Below the pieces are notes generated by a model, which was not told the origin of the DNA, did no database searches, and saw only the letters and a list, made by a program, of their open reading frames with translations. This document shows, in pieces, positions 9,873-20,736 of a stretch of DNA of 64,000 nucleotides (positions are counted from its first letter, which is position 1; each line of letters opens with the position of its first letter). The stretch comes from Malus domestica (taxonomy: Eukaryota; Streptophyta; Magnoliopsida; Rosales; Rosaceae), in assembly GCF_042453785.1 (NCBI RefSeq), contig NC_091675.1:5220501-5284500 (forward strand). Direction: 5' to 3'. Made by a program: the position numbers and the translations under genes.

Positions 9873-11675
9873 ATGGAAACTGGACTTCCCATGTTTAATT
9901 GTCTCTTGCAGCACACGCTGAGGAACCTCTGTTCTTGTTCAGATTCTTCTTCCAATCCTTCCAAATGGGTTTATGCTGTCTTCTGGAGAATCTTGCCTCG
10001 GAACTATCCTCCCCCAAAGTAAGAAAATTTTACTACAAAAACAGAATATACGTGAAAAGCACTTTTACGAAAAGCTACTTTCATGGAACAAGTCACAGTG
10101 CTTTGGTTTTTGCAGGTGGGATTATGGAGGGAGTGCTCTTAATCGATCCAAAGGAAACAAACGGAACTGGTAAAGTGATTAACAAAGAACTGTGACAAAA
10201 CAAAACCCGTGTTTATAATTCTTATGATTTTTGAGTTTTTAAGTGAATTTTCGGTTGCAGGATTCTTGTTTGGGAAGATGGGTTCTGTGATTTCTATGAA
10301 TGTGAGCAAGCAGGAAGTGGGTACATCAAGGGGAGGTTTGGAGCTGATGTCTTCTTCAAAATGTCACATGAAGTCTATAATTTTGGAGAAGGGTGAGTAT
10401 TTACATTCTAAAACAGAAGCGTGTTAGGTCAGTTGGTCATAGTAGTGTGCCTATCTTAGTTCATTTGAGTTTGGATTTGTATTGGCTGCAGATTAGTGGG
10501 GAAAGTAGCAGCAGAAAATAGCCACAAATGGGTGTTCAGAGATGCACCAAATGAAGGTGATCCTACCTTCATTTCCTCTTGGAATGCATCCACTGAACCT
10601 GTAAGCCAATTCACTTGCTTTTTACAGAAGTAACTGCAAAAGCATAAAGTTTTCATTTCAATTCATCCTAATTTTCCCTTTATCCACTTTTACATGCAGC
10701 AACCAAGGGCGTGGGAATTTCAATTCCAATCAGGCATACAGGTTTTGTACTTTCAAAATCTCACTGAATTAGAACTTTAAGTAACACGATTCAACGGTTC
10801 GTTATATTGAAATTTTGCAGACTATTGCAATCATTTCTGTTAGAGAAGGCATAATTCAACTTGGCTCCTTCGACAAGGTTTGTGTTCGTCTCCCTTTGTT
10901 TTCCCTTCCAATCTCATCAACATCAACTGTAGCGATTCCTGGGCTCAATTTTTAGCCATCTACACTACAAATGAAATATTTCACAATTTTATCTGCACTG
11001 GCGTAAGGAGCGACTCAATGAGTACAGGCGGCCGAAAGAGGTGGGTTAAAATCAATAGCCTTGGGTAAAGCATCAATTGATTGACTAATTGGGATTTTTC
11101 AGATATTGGAAGATCTTAATCTTGTGATCAGCATACAGAGGAAACTCAGCTACCTCCAGAGCATACCAGGAGTTTTTGCCATGCAAAGACCTTACCTACC
11201 AATCCAACATCCCTACATCCTCAAACCAAATCCTCAGATGATTGCAAACCATGATCAAACAGCTTTATCAGTCTACGAAAAGCGCCAACTGACCGGCGTG
11301 AAAAGATTGTTCAACGAAGTCCCTGATCATTCCCAAACCAAGTCCATAAACTTGGGCTGGAACACCCCACAAAATGGACTTCCAGGATCACCACCTTGGC
11401 CAATTCTTCCTCTTCTGCCCTCCATTTCTTGCAGCCTTGGAGCTCTACTGTCGAAGCTACCTTCGGTTAATATCCCATCCTATAATTCTGGTGAAGCTCC
11501 TGACAGAGACATGCTTATGAACACCATGAGCAACAGTGGCAACAATTGTGCAGACCAGATGCTGAAGATTAGTGGTGGCATTACGAAAATAGAGTCATCC
11601 TGTCACTCGTATGCAGCTAATGAAGAAAAGCACAGTTCCATGAACCCTAATTTGGGTTTAGAAAATGAGGGTTAG
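9873..11675 (+). CDS. MYC/MYB N-terminal-domain (LHW-like, 'WNK-related') protein
   Basis: Seven exons with GT-AG introns and consistent phases: 9873-10018, 10116-10169, 10261-10392, 10492-10600, 10700-10741, 10821-10877, 11103-11675 (370 aa). The first six exons encode a bHLH-MYC/R2R3-MYB N-terminal type domain: LQHTLRNLCSCSDSS, WVYAVFWRILPR, ILVWEDGFCDFYECE, GEGLVGKVAAENSHKWVF, PRAWEFQFQSGIQTIAIISV, GIIQLGSFDKILEDLNLV. The last exon is a low-complexity Ser/Pro/Asn-rich tail without a bHLH. Arabidopsis relatives (At1g60060/At5g53900 type) are labelled 'WNK kinase-related', but no kinase motif is present. It is probably a nuclear regulator or partner of bHLH factors; that function is inferred. 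The start is the first ATG after the CT tract. Confidence 0.82.
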
Positions 11676-12415
11676 ACTTAAATTGCTCTCGCTGAATCTT
11701 AATTAATTACAAAGTTGCAGCCCAGTTTTCTTCCAAACGCAGATGCAAGCAGGCAATACATTGCTTTGGCCAACTGGTTTATCCCACATCTACAACTCAA
11801 TCTTTTTAATTATGCTCGCTTGGGCTTTTGTCATATAGCAATATATATGTAATTATTCTTTCATGCAATAATGACGTCTCCATGGTCCCCAAAACTCAAC
11901 TGAAGATGAAAACTGACCAGAGATTGTCGTAGGGTTGGATCAAAGATGTTGCATGAGACATATGGTATCCTCCTCCCGACAAAATGATGGTCTACAATCC
12001 CCAATCATTCAATTTTTCTTCATCTTATTGGTCGAGTTGGATCTGTACTTGAAACCTCTTCCGACATTAAAAATTGAATATCACGAAACTTGAAACCTCT
12101 TCCAACATTAAAAATTGAATATCACGAAACTAAGAATTAGTTGGTATGTTATTAAGTGAATACGATTTTAAGAAAGCAAGTAAAAATATTACTAATGCAG
12201 CTGTGTTTAAGCCGTTCGAAATATATTCTAAACAAGTGGTCTGGCCACCTGGGTGTCATATTTATTTAGTACGACATGCTGGACATGTGGATGTGCAACT
12301 TGTCGTTTGGAAATCCCAATACAAGTGATAACTGATAAAAGGTTGGACCATTTTAGTTGGCAAATTTTAATACCAATCCAATTTGTATTACTTAACTTTA
12401 AGACGAAATGTCACT
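11676..12415. other. Intergenic 3' region with a 41-bp tandem duplication
   Basis: This stretch holds the 3' UTR of the preceding gene and AT-rich sequence. At 12048-12129 a 41-base unit (CTTGAAACCTCTTCC...) is present twice with one mismatch. No ORF here looks coding. Confidence 0.6.
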
Positions 12416-12580
12416 CAATATTACAGTCTAATAGTATTCCTCTTTACTTTACTTGTAAGTGAGAGGTCTTAGGTTCGATTCTCACCAAAGTCGAATTTGA
12501 ACCACATTATTGCTAGCCCATTATGAGGCTAAGCCCACAATTACCCCTTAGCGTAAATAATATGTTTGTTAAAATAAAAA
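12416..12580 (+). repeat. tRNA-like SINE copy
   Basis: Same family as 198-374 and 38687-38863. It carries CAGTCTAATAGTATTCCTC, the B-box-like TTAGGTTCGATTCTC, the shared AATTTGAACCACATTATT block and the terminal GTTTGTTAAAA. Confidence 0.65.
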
Positions 12581-12634
12581 ACTTAGAAGTGAAAAAACCT
12601 TTTGGTGAAAAAAATAAAAAACAGGGCTCATATC

Positions 12635-13192
12635 CAGTGTTTAAAATATCCACAAAACTGGATGAGGCACAACTTGTTTCAAAGAAGGTGCATGTATGTT
12701 CGCGAGGCTTGGCTTCTTTCTTAAAGCGCCTCAAGAAAGGCCTTTAGTCTCATGTTTCAAAGGTGTACCCACATAAAGATTTGTAAGAAAGTGGACGTCG
12801 TTGACAGCCAAGTATTTTCTGGTCTCCTCTACTTCGCTTTTGCTCAGTGTTTAAAATATCCACAAAACTATCGATATTTCAATCGAAATATCCGAAAAAT
12901 CAAGGATCGATATAAGGCGGTGAAAATGCAAGCTTCACCCATATCGGTGAAATATAGGAAAATCAATGAATATCGATGATATTTATCAATTCACTACATA
13001 AAATTTACTGCAAAAACGTTGCAAATTTTGAACTTTTGAAATTTTTTTGAGAAATTTTCTCTAATTTCGACTAAATCTGATTGAGTTGATATATCCACCC
13101 TATTGCAAATTTCATAGTTTCAGTCAAAGGAAACTGATATTCATATATTTCCATAAATTTGCATATCAATATTTTACCTATTTTAAACACTG
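12635..13192. mobile_element. hAT-like non-autonomous TIR element with duplicated left end
   Basis: The left end CAGTGTTTAAAATATCC at 12635 is matched by ...TTTTAAACACTG ending at 13192. Flanking octamers CTCATATC and TCTATATC agree at 5 of 8 positions, compatible with a decayed 8-bp hAT target duplication. A second copy of the left terminus (CAGTGTTTAAAATATCC, then ACAAAACT) lies at 12845. The interior is non-coding; it contains short GATATTTCAATCGAAATATC-type palindromes. Confidence 0.5.
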
Positions 13193-13834
13193 TCTATATC
13201 TAGTGAAGACTGAGATTAATTCATAGAATTTAATAGTCCATATATATCTAAATTATTTAAGAAATTTTAATATATCTAAATTATTTGTAACTTTGTTTCA
13301 AAAAAATTTATATAGATTATGGAGACATTTTACCACGTGACAATGTTCCGAATACAAAAAACAAATTTCTCCAGTAGTGAGAAGTCAGTGTTGGGGTACA
13401 GTTATTTTGATGAGCATGCATGCTAGGAACCTTGTTTAAATAGAAATTTTATACATGCAAGTAACACATCATATTTCATCTCGAGTCATTTCCAACTAAA
13501 AGAGAAAAATCATAAGGCATCAGGAGCAACCAATGTACAATTGTAACATGAAATTTTCCACAGCATTGCCAACATATCAAAAAGATACAATCGTGTTCTA
13601 CACTAAACTTCACGTTAATGTCGTTCACATGTCAAAACGCGGCAAAAAGAACGCAATTATAATCTAATCATATCTCCATCGCACAAATTATCAGCACACA
13701 GAGGCCTTTCTTTGTTAATCTGCATCACAAAACTGATCAACCGTCCAAGGGCTTCGTAAAGATGCTGGAGGTGCTCCTGCATCCTGGTCATTTCTGCGTG
13801 CTTGCGAGAGCAAGAGAATTCTGCGGTCCACCAG
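13193..13834. other. Intergenic and 3' flank of LCB1
   Basis: No gene is visible. 13405-13497 shares a diverged block (TTTTGATGxGxATGC, CCTTGTTTAAAT, AAGTAACACATCAT, TTTCATCT) with 20659-20736, a small dispersed repeat. The part adjoining 13835 is probably the 3' UTR of LCB1. Confidence 0.5.
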
Positions 13835-16800
13835 TCAAATATGATCCTTCAGCACCAATTCTGCAACACCTTTCAGTGATGCAGCTGCCTTGAGCAGATC
13901 AGATTCCGTATGGCCTGAGGAGACGAACAATCTAATTCCTAATGGAAGACGACTTTTATCAAGTGTTGACTTTTTGGAGGCGACCACAAAGATGGAATGC
14001 TCCTTCAACAACTGCAAAACCGCAACCATTACAATTAAGAAAGTAGAGAGGCAGAAAAGGATTCAGAAAAGTGTAATTAAGGTAACCATTTACTTACACG
14101 GTTGGCAATATCTTGAAGGAGTTTGAGTTGCAGTTCACTCTTCACAGAATCTGCTTTCTCTAGTCTGAGGAAGACAATCGGGGATTCTGGACTGCTAGCG
14201 AATGAGAGGCCCTGTATACCTGACAATCCTGCACACCACATCACATCACATCACATTTCATTTCTCAATCAAGAGCATCATAATGCAAGGCAGGCAGTAA
14301 GTGATCTCACAAAGCAAAGGGATGCCAAGGAAATTGATCGAGTGATGAGTAAACCATGGCGCTGACAACTGTCCAGATACAGAATAAAGAGCAGCAAACT
14401 ACATGCATGTGAATAGGAGATCAAGAACATACCTTTCCATAATATGGCAATATTTTTCTTCAGCTTTGTTATCAGACCAGGGTTTTCCTCGAGGATATCA
14501 ATGGCAGTAATGGCAGCACTTGCAAGATATGGGGGCAAAGAAGCAGAAAAGACGTACCCAGAGCTACTCAATCGCTGCCAAATACCATATCCCAAAATTT
14601 TATCATTTAGAAACTTCTGATTTTTTTTGTTTAATATATGCATGTACATACAAGTGATTGAGAGCACATAATTAAGCATTCATTACAAGAGAAAGATAAG
14701 AAAGTCATTTTCTTGTTAAAAATTTCATCTATTAACAGAGACATCATATAAATGGTTAATAGTATGTATTCAGTAAACATACTTGGTGATCGGTGACTCT
14801 AGCACTTCCAGTGCAGAATCCTCCTTCTGTGGCTAATGCGTGTCCCATTGCAGCAGTAATAATATCTATTTTTTCAACCTGCAAAATCACACCACCAGAA
14901 ATCACAAACAGGTAACGGATCAATAGTTATGAGAGATACAAAAAAAGAAGGGTTTCTAAAAATACCGGAATCCCGCAGTATTCAGTTAGACCTCTTCCAG
15001 ATTTTCCAAGCACGCCAAATGAGTTACTCTCATCCAATAACACACGAAACTTATATTTCTCCTTCAATTCAACTATCTTGTCTAAGGGGGCTATTTGGCC
15101 AGAATTCTGCAAATTTTATTAAAAGGAGAAAAAATTCAAATAAAATCAACCTACATCTAATTGCATTCAGCTATTGAAGTTCTCAGCAAAACTGAAGATA
15201 ATTTGTCAGCATGCAAGTGACAGTGTTGAATGCTGAAAAGACAGTTTGCTTTTCTATTTGCCAGTGGTTCACGTAGAGATGGAAGCTTTCCTCAAAATGT
15301 AACATGATGCCAAGACTTTAAGAAAAACCCTAAAAAAATTGCGTGAGCTGAAGTATAAGCAACCTATTTCATGAAAGTGGATGATGCTGGATTGAATCAT
15401 AAAACAGCTCACAACATATAAAAAATGAATTAAATAAAATTTGATATAAGTAATAGACTGGGATACCTGGTATACAGCTTCAACTACAATGTAGCGCCGC
15501 AATTTCTTAACTCGCCCACTTTTCTTATTTGAAGTGAGTTCCTCCAGAATTTTCCTTAAATCTTCCATGTCGTTGTGCTTGAAATACTTGATTGTGCTTC
15601 TAGAAAGATGAAGACCATTTTGTATTCCCCAATGGACACCCTCATCTCTAGAAAAAGGAAAAAGAAACCGCCTTACATGTATATTCATATACAAACAGAA
15701 TTTTTCATGAAATCATTTTAGCAGCATGAGGTCCATCGACACTAAGGAAGGTACAAGATCATACAATAGAAACCCAGTGGGAATAAAATTTCACTAAAAG
15801 TTATTCCATGTCATGCAAATACATCAAAGAAAAGAAGTTTACATCAGCAAAAAGGAACAAAAGTAATGAAATAAAGGGAAAAGTAAAATCATAACTTTCA
15901 TGTTTACCACTTCAGTAATTTCAGAAGTCCCTTCATCGTCATTTTGAATCACAATCAATAATAACTATCAAACGAACCAAGCATTTTCTTAACATATAAA
16001 ACATTTGAAACAAACCAAGTTCTACACATGAAGAAAAAACTACAGTAATTACAATGATCAAGATTATGCATACTCACACAACAATAATATCTCCTTTCTT
16101 GGCAAATGCTGGAATTGCACTGAACATGGTCGACAGTCCATAAGAATACAGAATTGAGTCGGGAGTTCCCAAAAAGTTTGCAATTCTCGCCTCACAGTCA
16201 AGGTGGACATCTGATGCAAAATAAAATGAAATAAATAAAAAAAATCAATTAATGTACGAAACAGAAAAATCAACTTTATCTCAAGTAGTCGAAGAATACC
16301 AATTGTTCCATAAAACCCACGAGGACCACATGAGCCAACACCATATTTTTCCAATGCAGAGTTACATGACTCCTGAGATCAGACACTGCTATAAATGTTC
16401 TATTTAAGAAAATATACATAAAGGAAAAAAGTATTCAGTAATACTACGTAAAGCACTGTCTTACAAGTAACTTCTCATGTCCTATCAATCCCAGATAATT
16501 TGCTGAAGCAAAGTTCACGACTTCTTTACCATTAATTATTGTATGTGGCCCTGCAGCACTGCATAAATTCTACTCATTAGTGGAATCCCTTAGAACAATG
16601 AAGGGACTGGTAAGTTTTCACCCAAAACCTTAATACAAAAAGAATAAAAAATCTGCTAAAATGATTTTTCCTACACAAAATCTTCCACAATGAGGGGAAA
16701 ATGACAACACATAAGTGGGACCATTATAGAACTCCAGGTTAAACATGCAGAAGATAGCCAGAACCATTTTGTACGGGGAAAACATGCACCAATAAAAAGG

Positions 16801-17889
16801 AACTCGTCTAGCTTTCTCTTCAAGAAAATTGGAGAACTGAACATACAAATCAAAGAATATGTTTTGACCAGAAAAACATGGGATTAGTTTATGAACAGAT
16901 TGAAATAATCTCACTAACCTTTCCAACACGGGGGGTTCATACAGCATCTCATCAGTGATAGAAGGAATAAGAGGGTCAGGAACCCATTCCTCACATAGCT
17001 CGTCCTTTTCCTACATATATCAGATAGACCAGCAAAGTCCAATTGAGAAACAAGGACACGCCTGAGATACCAACCACAACTCAAGCATATCATACTAAAT
17101 TCCATTCAATGAGTCAAAAGGTTGACCCGCCAAATCTGTAAATCACATATTTATCATATAAACTCCACTAAGGAGTCCAATCTAGTCATATCAAATTACC
17201 CTCACTAGGTTAAGGTAAGAAACTGTGACAGTTTGTTTGGAAAAAAAAATGGATAATAAAAAAGTGGCATGCAAGCAAAATGGACGTTTAGTTGTTAGGC
17301 TCTACTTACCACGAAATAGTAACAAGATAGGACTTTACTGTTAAAGTGTTATATTTAAGGCTATATAACAGAGAAGATTGCATAAGAAAACACAGGTTTT
17401 GGGTTTAAGCCTCAAAGGTCTCGTAAATGATATACAACGAAAAGGAGTCAACGACTAGATAAGCCTAATCAATAAAGATGGACATCTTATCTCAAGGAAT
17501 CATAAACAATAGTATCATCTATCAGATAGAGTCCTATTCAAGGAGACAAAGGGTTGCAATCTGCACCACGAACCTGCTCTGTTAAAGGCCGCCTAGGCGG
17601 TCTGTAACTGTTCTGGGAAAATAGATAAACAATGACTAAGAAAAGCAATACTTCTACAAATAAATGTCCTGCAATAAAAAGGCCAATGAAACAAAACTTT
17701 GTTAAACATAAACATTAGTTTTCGATAGCAAGCAATAAAGGAAGACAAACAATAGAGGCAGTTATTAGAATCCAGTAAGCTACCGCCAATAGGAAATCCA
17801 AAAATAACAGCTCGAGAAGAGGGAGCATCTAAAGTAGCCGTCACCCAATCTACAGTAGCATTCACTATGTCCATAACACTTGATGACAT
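13835..17889 (-). CDS. LCB1: Serine palmitoyltransferase subunit 1 (long-chain base 1)
   Basis: Twelve coding exons on the minus strand: 17784-17889, 17574-17668, 16919-17010, 16465-16558, 16300-16372, 16078-16210, 15467-15647, 14966-15106, 14783-14878, 14433-14574, 14098-14228, 13835-14011. They total 486 aa (Arabidopsis LCB1 has 482) and all phases join. The protein starts [16 protein letters not shown], has a membrane anchor (about 38-53, [14 protein letters not shown]), and the alpha-oxoamine synthase fold with [36 protein letters not shown] and [17 protein letters not shown]. Cys144 corresponds to the cysteine mutated in human SPTLC1 neuropathy. The PLP-binding lysine is absent, as expected, because LCB2 supplies it. 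LCB1/LCB2 condenses serine with palmitoyl-CoA in the ER, the first step of sphingolipid synthesis. Confidence 0.95.
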
Positions 17890-18418
17890 TTTACTCGATA
17901 TCCCGATTCAATTCGCAAACAGGCCTCAAAAATCACTTGTCTAGAAACTCATGTACTTCCATCATAGAGACCCAGTTCCCTGCATGTAAATACCGATTAT
18001 TCACGAATTACTCATCCAGTAACAAAAATTTACAGTGTTATAAACTAAAACCCTTCAAGTGTTACAATTTTTACGAGCTAAAAGCCTAAAACTAGCATTA
18101 GTAGATTCGAAACTCCGGAAATAAATCAACTTTACATATGAATATTTATTTTTTCTTAATCGTTGTCCAAGGAATCGCCAGAATTCACGGTGCTCAATGA
18201 GATCCAACAGCAAACAAAACCCTGGAGTCGCCTCCTAAAATAAATTAACCAAAAATTCGGGGCCTTTTCGGTTCGCAATTCAAAACAATTCTCAAAATCT
18301 GAGCTGTATTCTGATTAATCTAAATTATAATTCGCGTGATCTATACATACATGTATATATACACACACAGACATGTCAATGGACGGAGACAGCGAGGAGA
18401 TGAGTGAAGAGTAGTACC
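17890..18418 (-). promoter_or_regulatory. LCB1 5' UTR with intron and a 10-codon uORF
   Basis: Upstream of the ATG a leader exon 17890-17979 begins after TTACATGCAG. A 5' donor CAG|GTACTAC lies at 18417/18416, implying a leader intron 17980-18417. The leader exon holds a short upstream ORF at 17933-17965 (two ATGs in tandem, 10 codons, TGA) ending 43 bases before the main ATG. The intron and the effect of the uORF are inferred. Confidence 0.5.
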
Positions 18419-18559
18419 TGATGATGATTGAGAGCGGGTGAGACGGCGGAGGTGGTGACGGTTGGGGCGACGGAGCAACGGAAGAGGAGGATTCAGATGT
18501 GGTTCTTCTTCCTCTCCCTCGCTTCTCTCTCAGATTCAGATGAAAAAGAGTGGGACGGA

Positions 18560-20280
18560 GTCAACCGATTTGATTATTCGTCCGCCAGACGATTTTTCCT
18601 TTTCTTTTTCTTGTGTTTTTTATTTTTTTCTTCGCTGGCGCGTACGAGTAAAAAAAAATAAAATAAAAATTAGTGATATTTATTAGAAACATAGAAATTC
18701 ATAGGTTACCGACGCCATAATACCATGATTTAAATTTTTTATTTATAATTTATGGCAGTAAATTTGTATTAGTAACGTAGAATCATGACAATAAATGAGT
18801 GTAAATGGGGTAGTAATTTTGTATGGGAGCTGGATGTGTGATTGGAAGTGAGAGTGCACCTTCCTATCATAACTCGTGAATTGACGTATTTACGCTATTT
18901 GTATTTGTGACGCTGATTGGTAATATTATGTGGCGGTTGTGATCACAATTGCAGTAGAAAAATTCTCTGGTATAAATGGATATCGTGGGCTGTTATAGTT
19001 GGATTTGCCATTTGGGCCTTGGGCCTCCATTTACAACTTTACTAGTTTCTGCTTTCTCTTTCCATGCCTTGGCCCATGGCACCTTTGAAAACAATTGACT
19101 TTGGAAACTTATGGCATCAAGAAGATATGGCAACAAAATGGACCACAATTCCTAATTTCCTAGTGAAGGGAATTTTCTCCCCTCCGTATGGGTTCCCCAC
19201 CTTGCATGCCGAACTCATCACATTCGCTGTTTTCAAGCTATGAGAATAAATGGCTGAGATTTGATTGTTTTAGGGCATGTGCACTTGATGAGCACAACAC
19301 ATGCGCGCAACGGAGAAACGCTATCTAGTGATATTGGGAAATTGAGAATCGAACTCAATACTTAAATATTCTTAATTTATTAAGCAACAAACCTTTCACA
19401 AGATTAAATTTCTATTGCCTTACAAGTTAGAGCAAACTATGTTGAATAATACAAAGATCCCAAATGCTTTTGTGATAAAAATCTTTACGCTTGTCGTAAT
19501 GTGCAGGTGCTAAATTACTGATTAACACGTACCAGTCGTGCAATTTTTACAAGTCCAAGAAAAAAAAAAGTAATAAAATTGCATGACCAATCATTAAGAT
19601 TTGAATGTGAATGGAAACCAGTGAGGAGGATTTGGCCATAATCCCAAAAGCCACTTAAAAATAGTTGCATAGTGCTATCCCGTACTAATTAACACCAGAA
19701 TTCGATATAAAGCAAATGATGAAAAAAATGCAGAGCTCCACATGCTTTGTCTCCTCCTCCACTCCCAAGTCCCAAATGCCTTTAGAGGGCATGAAATTGC
19801 AAGTTTAATCCAAGACAAAATATGATGGGAATACAAAGCACAACTTGGATTTGCATATTCACTTTGGGAAGACGGGAGGGCCACACTAATAATTGTTTAA
19901 TTTGGGAATCATATCAATCTCCCATAAATGAAACCATAATTGTACTTAATCTCACTGTTTAGTGACTAACAACTCACTGATTAGACTGCGTAAGGTAGTC
20001 CCAAATCTGTTTAATTATTTGGGGTCAATGGTTTTGTAAATTAAAAGAGAGGAGGATTGTTTGTGACCTCTGAGGATCAAAAAATTAGGGAGATTGGGAT
20101 GAAAAAAAGGAGGATTGGGAATAACAGGGTGGGATGTTAAAGGTGGTGGAAGCATGTGATGCAAAAGCTCCCACATCCACATGGTAGAAAAGCACAAGGA
20201 AAAAGGTTAGGGGTGAGAAGGATGGGAATATAATAAAGAAACACACACTGCAAAATTAGGCTGCTGCAACCTATGCTATA
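18560..20280. other. Intergenic, no gene seen
   Basis: AT-rich sequence upstream of LCB1. The longest open stretches (for example 19675-19884 minus) lack recognisable domains, splice context or homology and are regarded as chance ORFs. Confidence 0.5.
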
Positions 20281-20450
20281 CAACAACAACGAAGTTTTAT
20301 CTCACTTAGTAGGGTGAGCTGTATGAATCATAGAACGACATTGCAATTAGTTTTACGCCAAGTCTTCCGTTAACCCCAAGTATTTCATGTCTTTTCTTAG
20401 AGTCTCTTTTAAAGTCTTCCTAGGTCTTCCTCAAATATTTAAAAAATGTG
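20281..20450 (-). mobile_element. RTE-type LINE 3' end relic
   Basis: On the minus strand this reads as the familiar C-terminus of plant RTE-like reverse transcriptases (GRPRKTLKETLRKDMKYLGL followed by TEDLA). Then come MIHTAHPT-like codons and a (TTG)n tail (CAACAACAAC at 20281-20290 on the plus strand). It contains several stops, so it is a degenerate fragment. Confidence 0.6.
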
Positions 20451-20511
20451 TTTAGTTTCTCCAACCGTGTGACTGGCCAATTTTTCATTTCATTATTTTC
20501 TCTCATATCTA

Positions 20512-20649
20512 TAGGGAGGTGGATTTTGTTGCTGATGCTCTTGCAACTGTTGGTCATAATGCTTTTAGTGCTTTTTGTTGGTCGAAATCTCTTCCGGAGG
20601 GAAGCTTAGTTAGCTTGGCGTTGAAATTGCTAGTGTTGGAAACTTAAGA
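20512..20649 (+). mobile_element. LINE RNase H C-terminal relic
   Basis: The plus strand reads REVDFVADALATVGHNAF and ends at a TAA. This is the C-terminal motif region (xANxVADxLA) of plant LINE-encoded RNase H domains, comparable with the relics at 8138-8566 and 46267-46830. Only the end of the domain remains. Confidence 0.55.
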
Positions 20650-20658
20650 GTACATTCG

Positions 20659-20736
20659 TTTTGATGGGGATGCCATGTTAGGTGCCTTGTTTAAATGTAA
20701 GTAACACATCATGTTTCATCTACAGAGTCATTCCCA
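20659..20736 (+). repeat. Dispersed short repeat (second copy of 13405-13497)
   Basis: It shares TTTTGATG, CCTTGTTTAAAT, GTAAGTAACACATCAT and TTTCATCT in the same order with 13405-13497, with small deletions. Origin unknown. Confidence 0.5.

Noticed and set aside
9532-9873. 113-codon minus ORF beginning with Arg-Glu repeats
   Set aside because: The N-terminus is a translation of the (CT)n microsatellite; no homology is evident.
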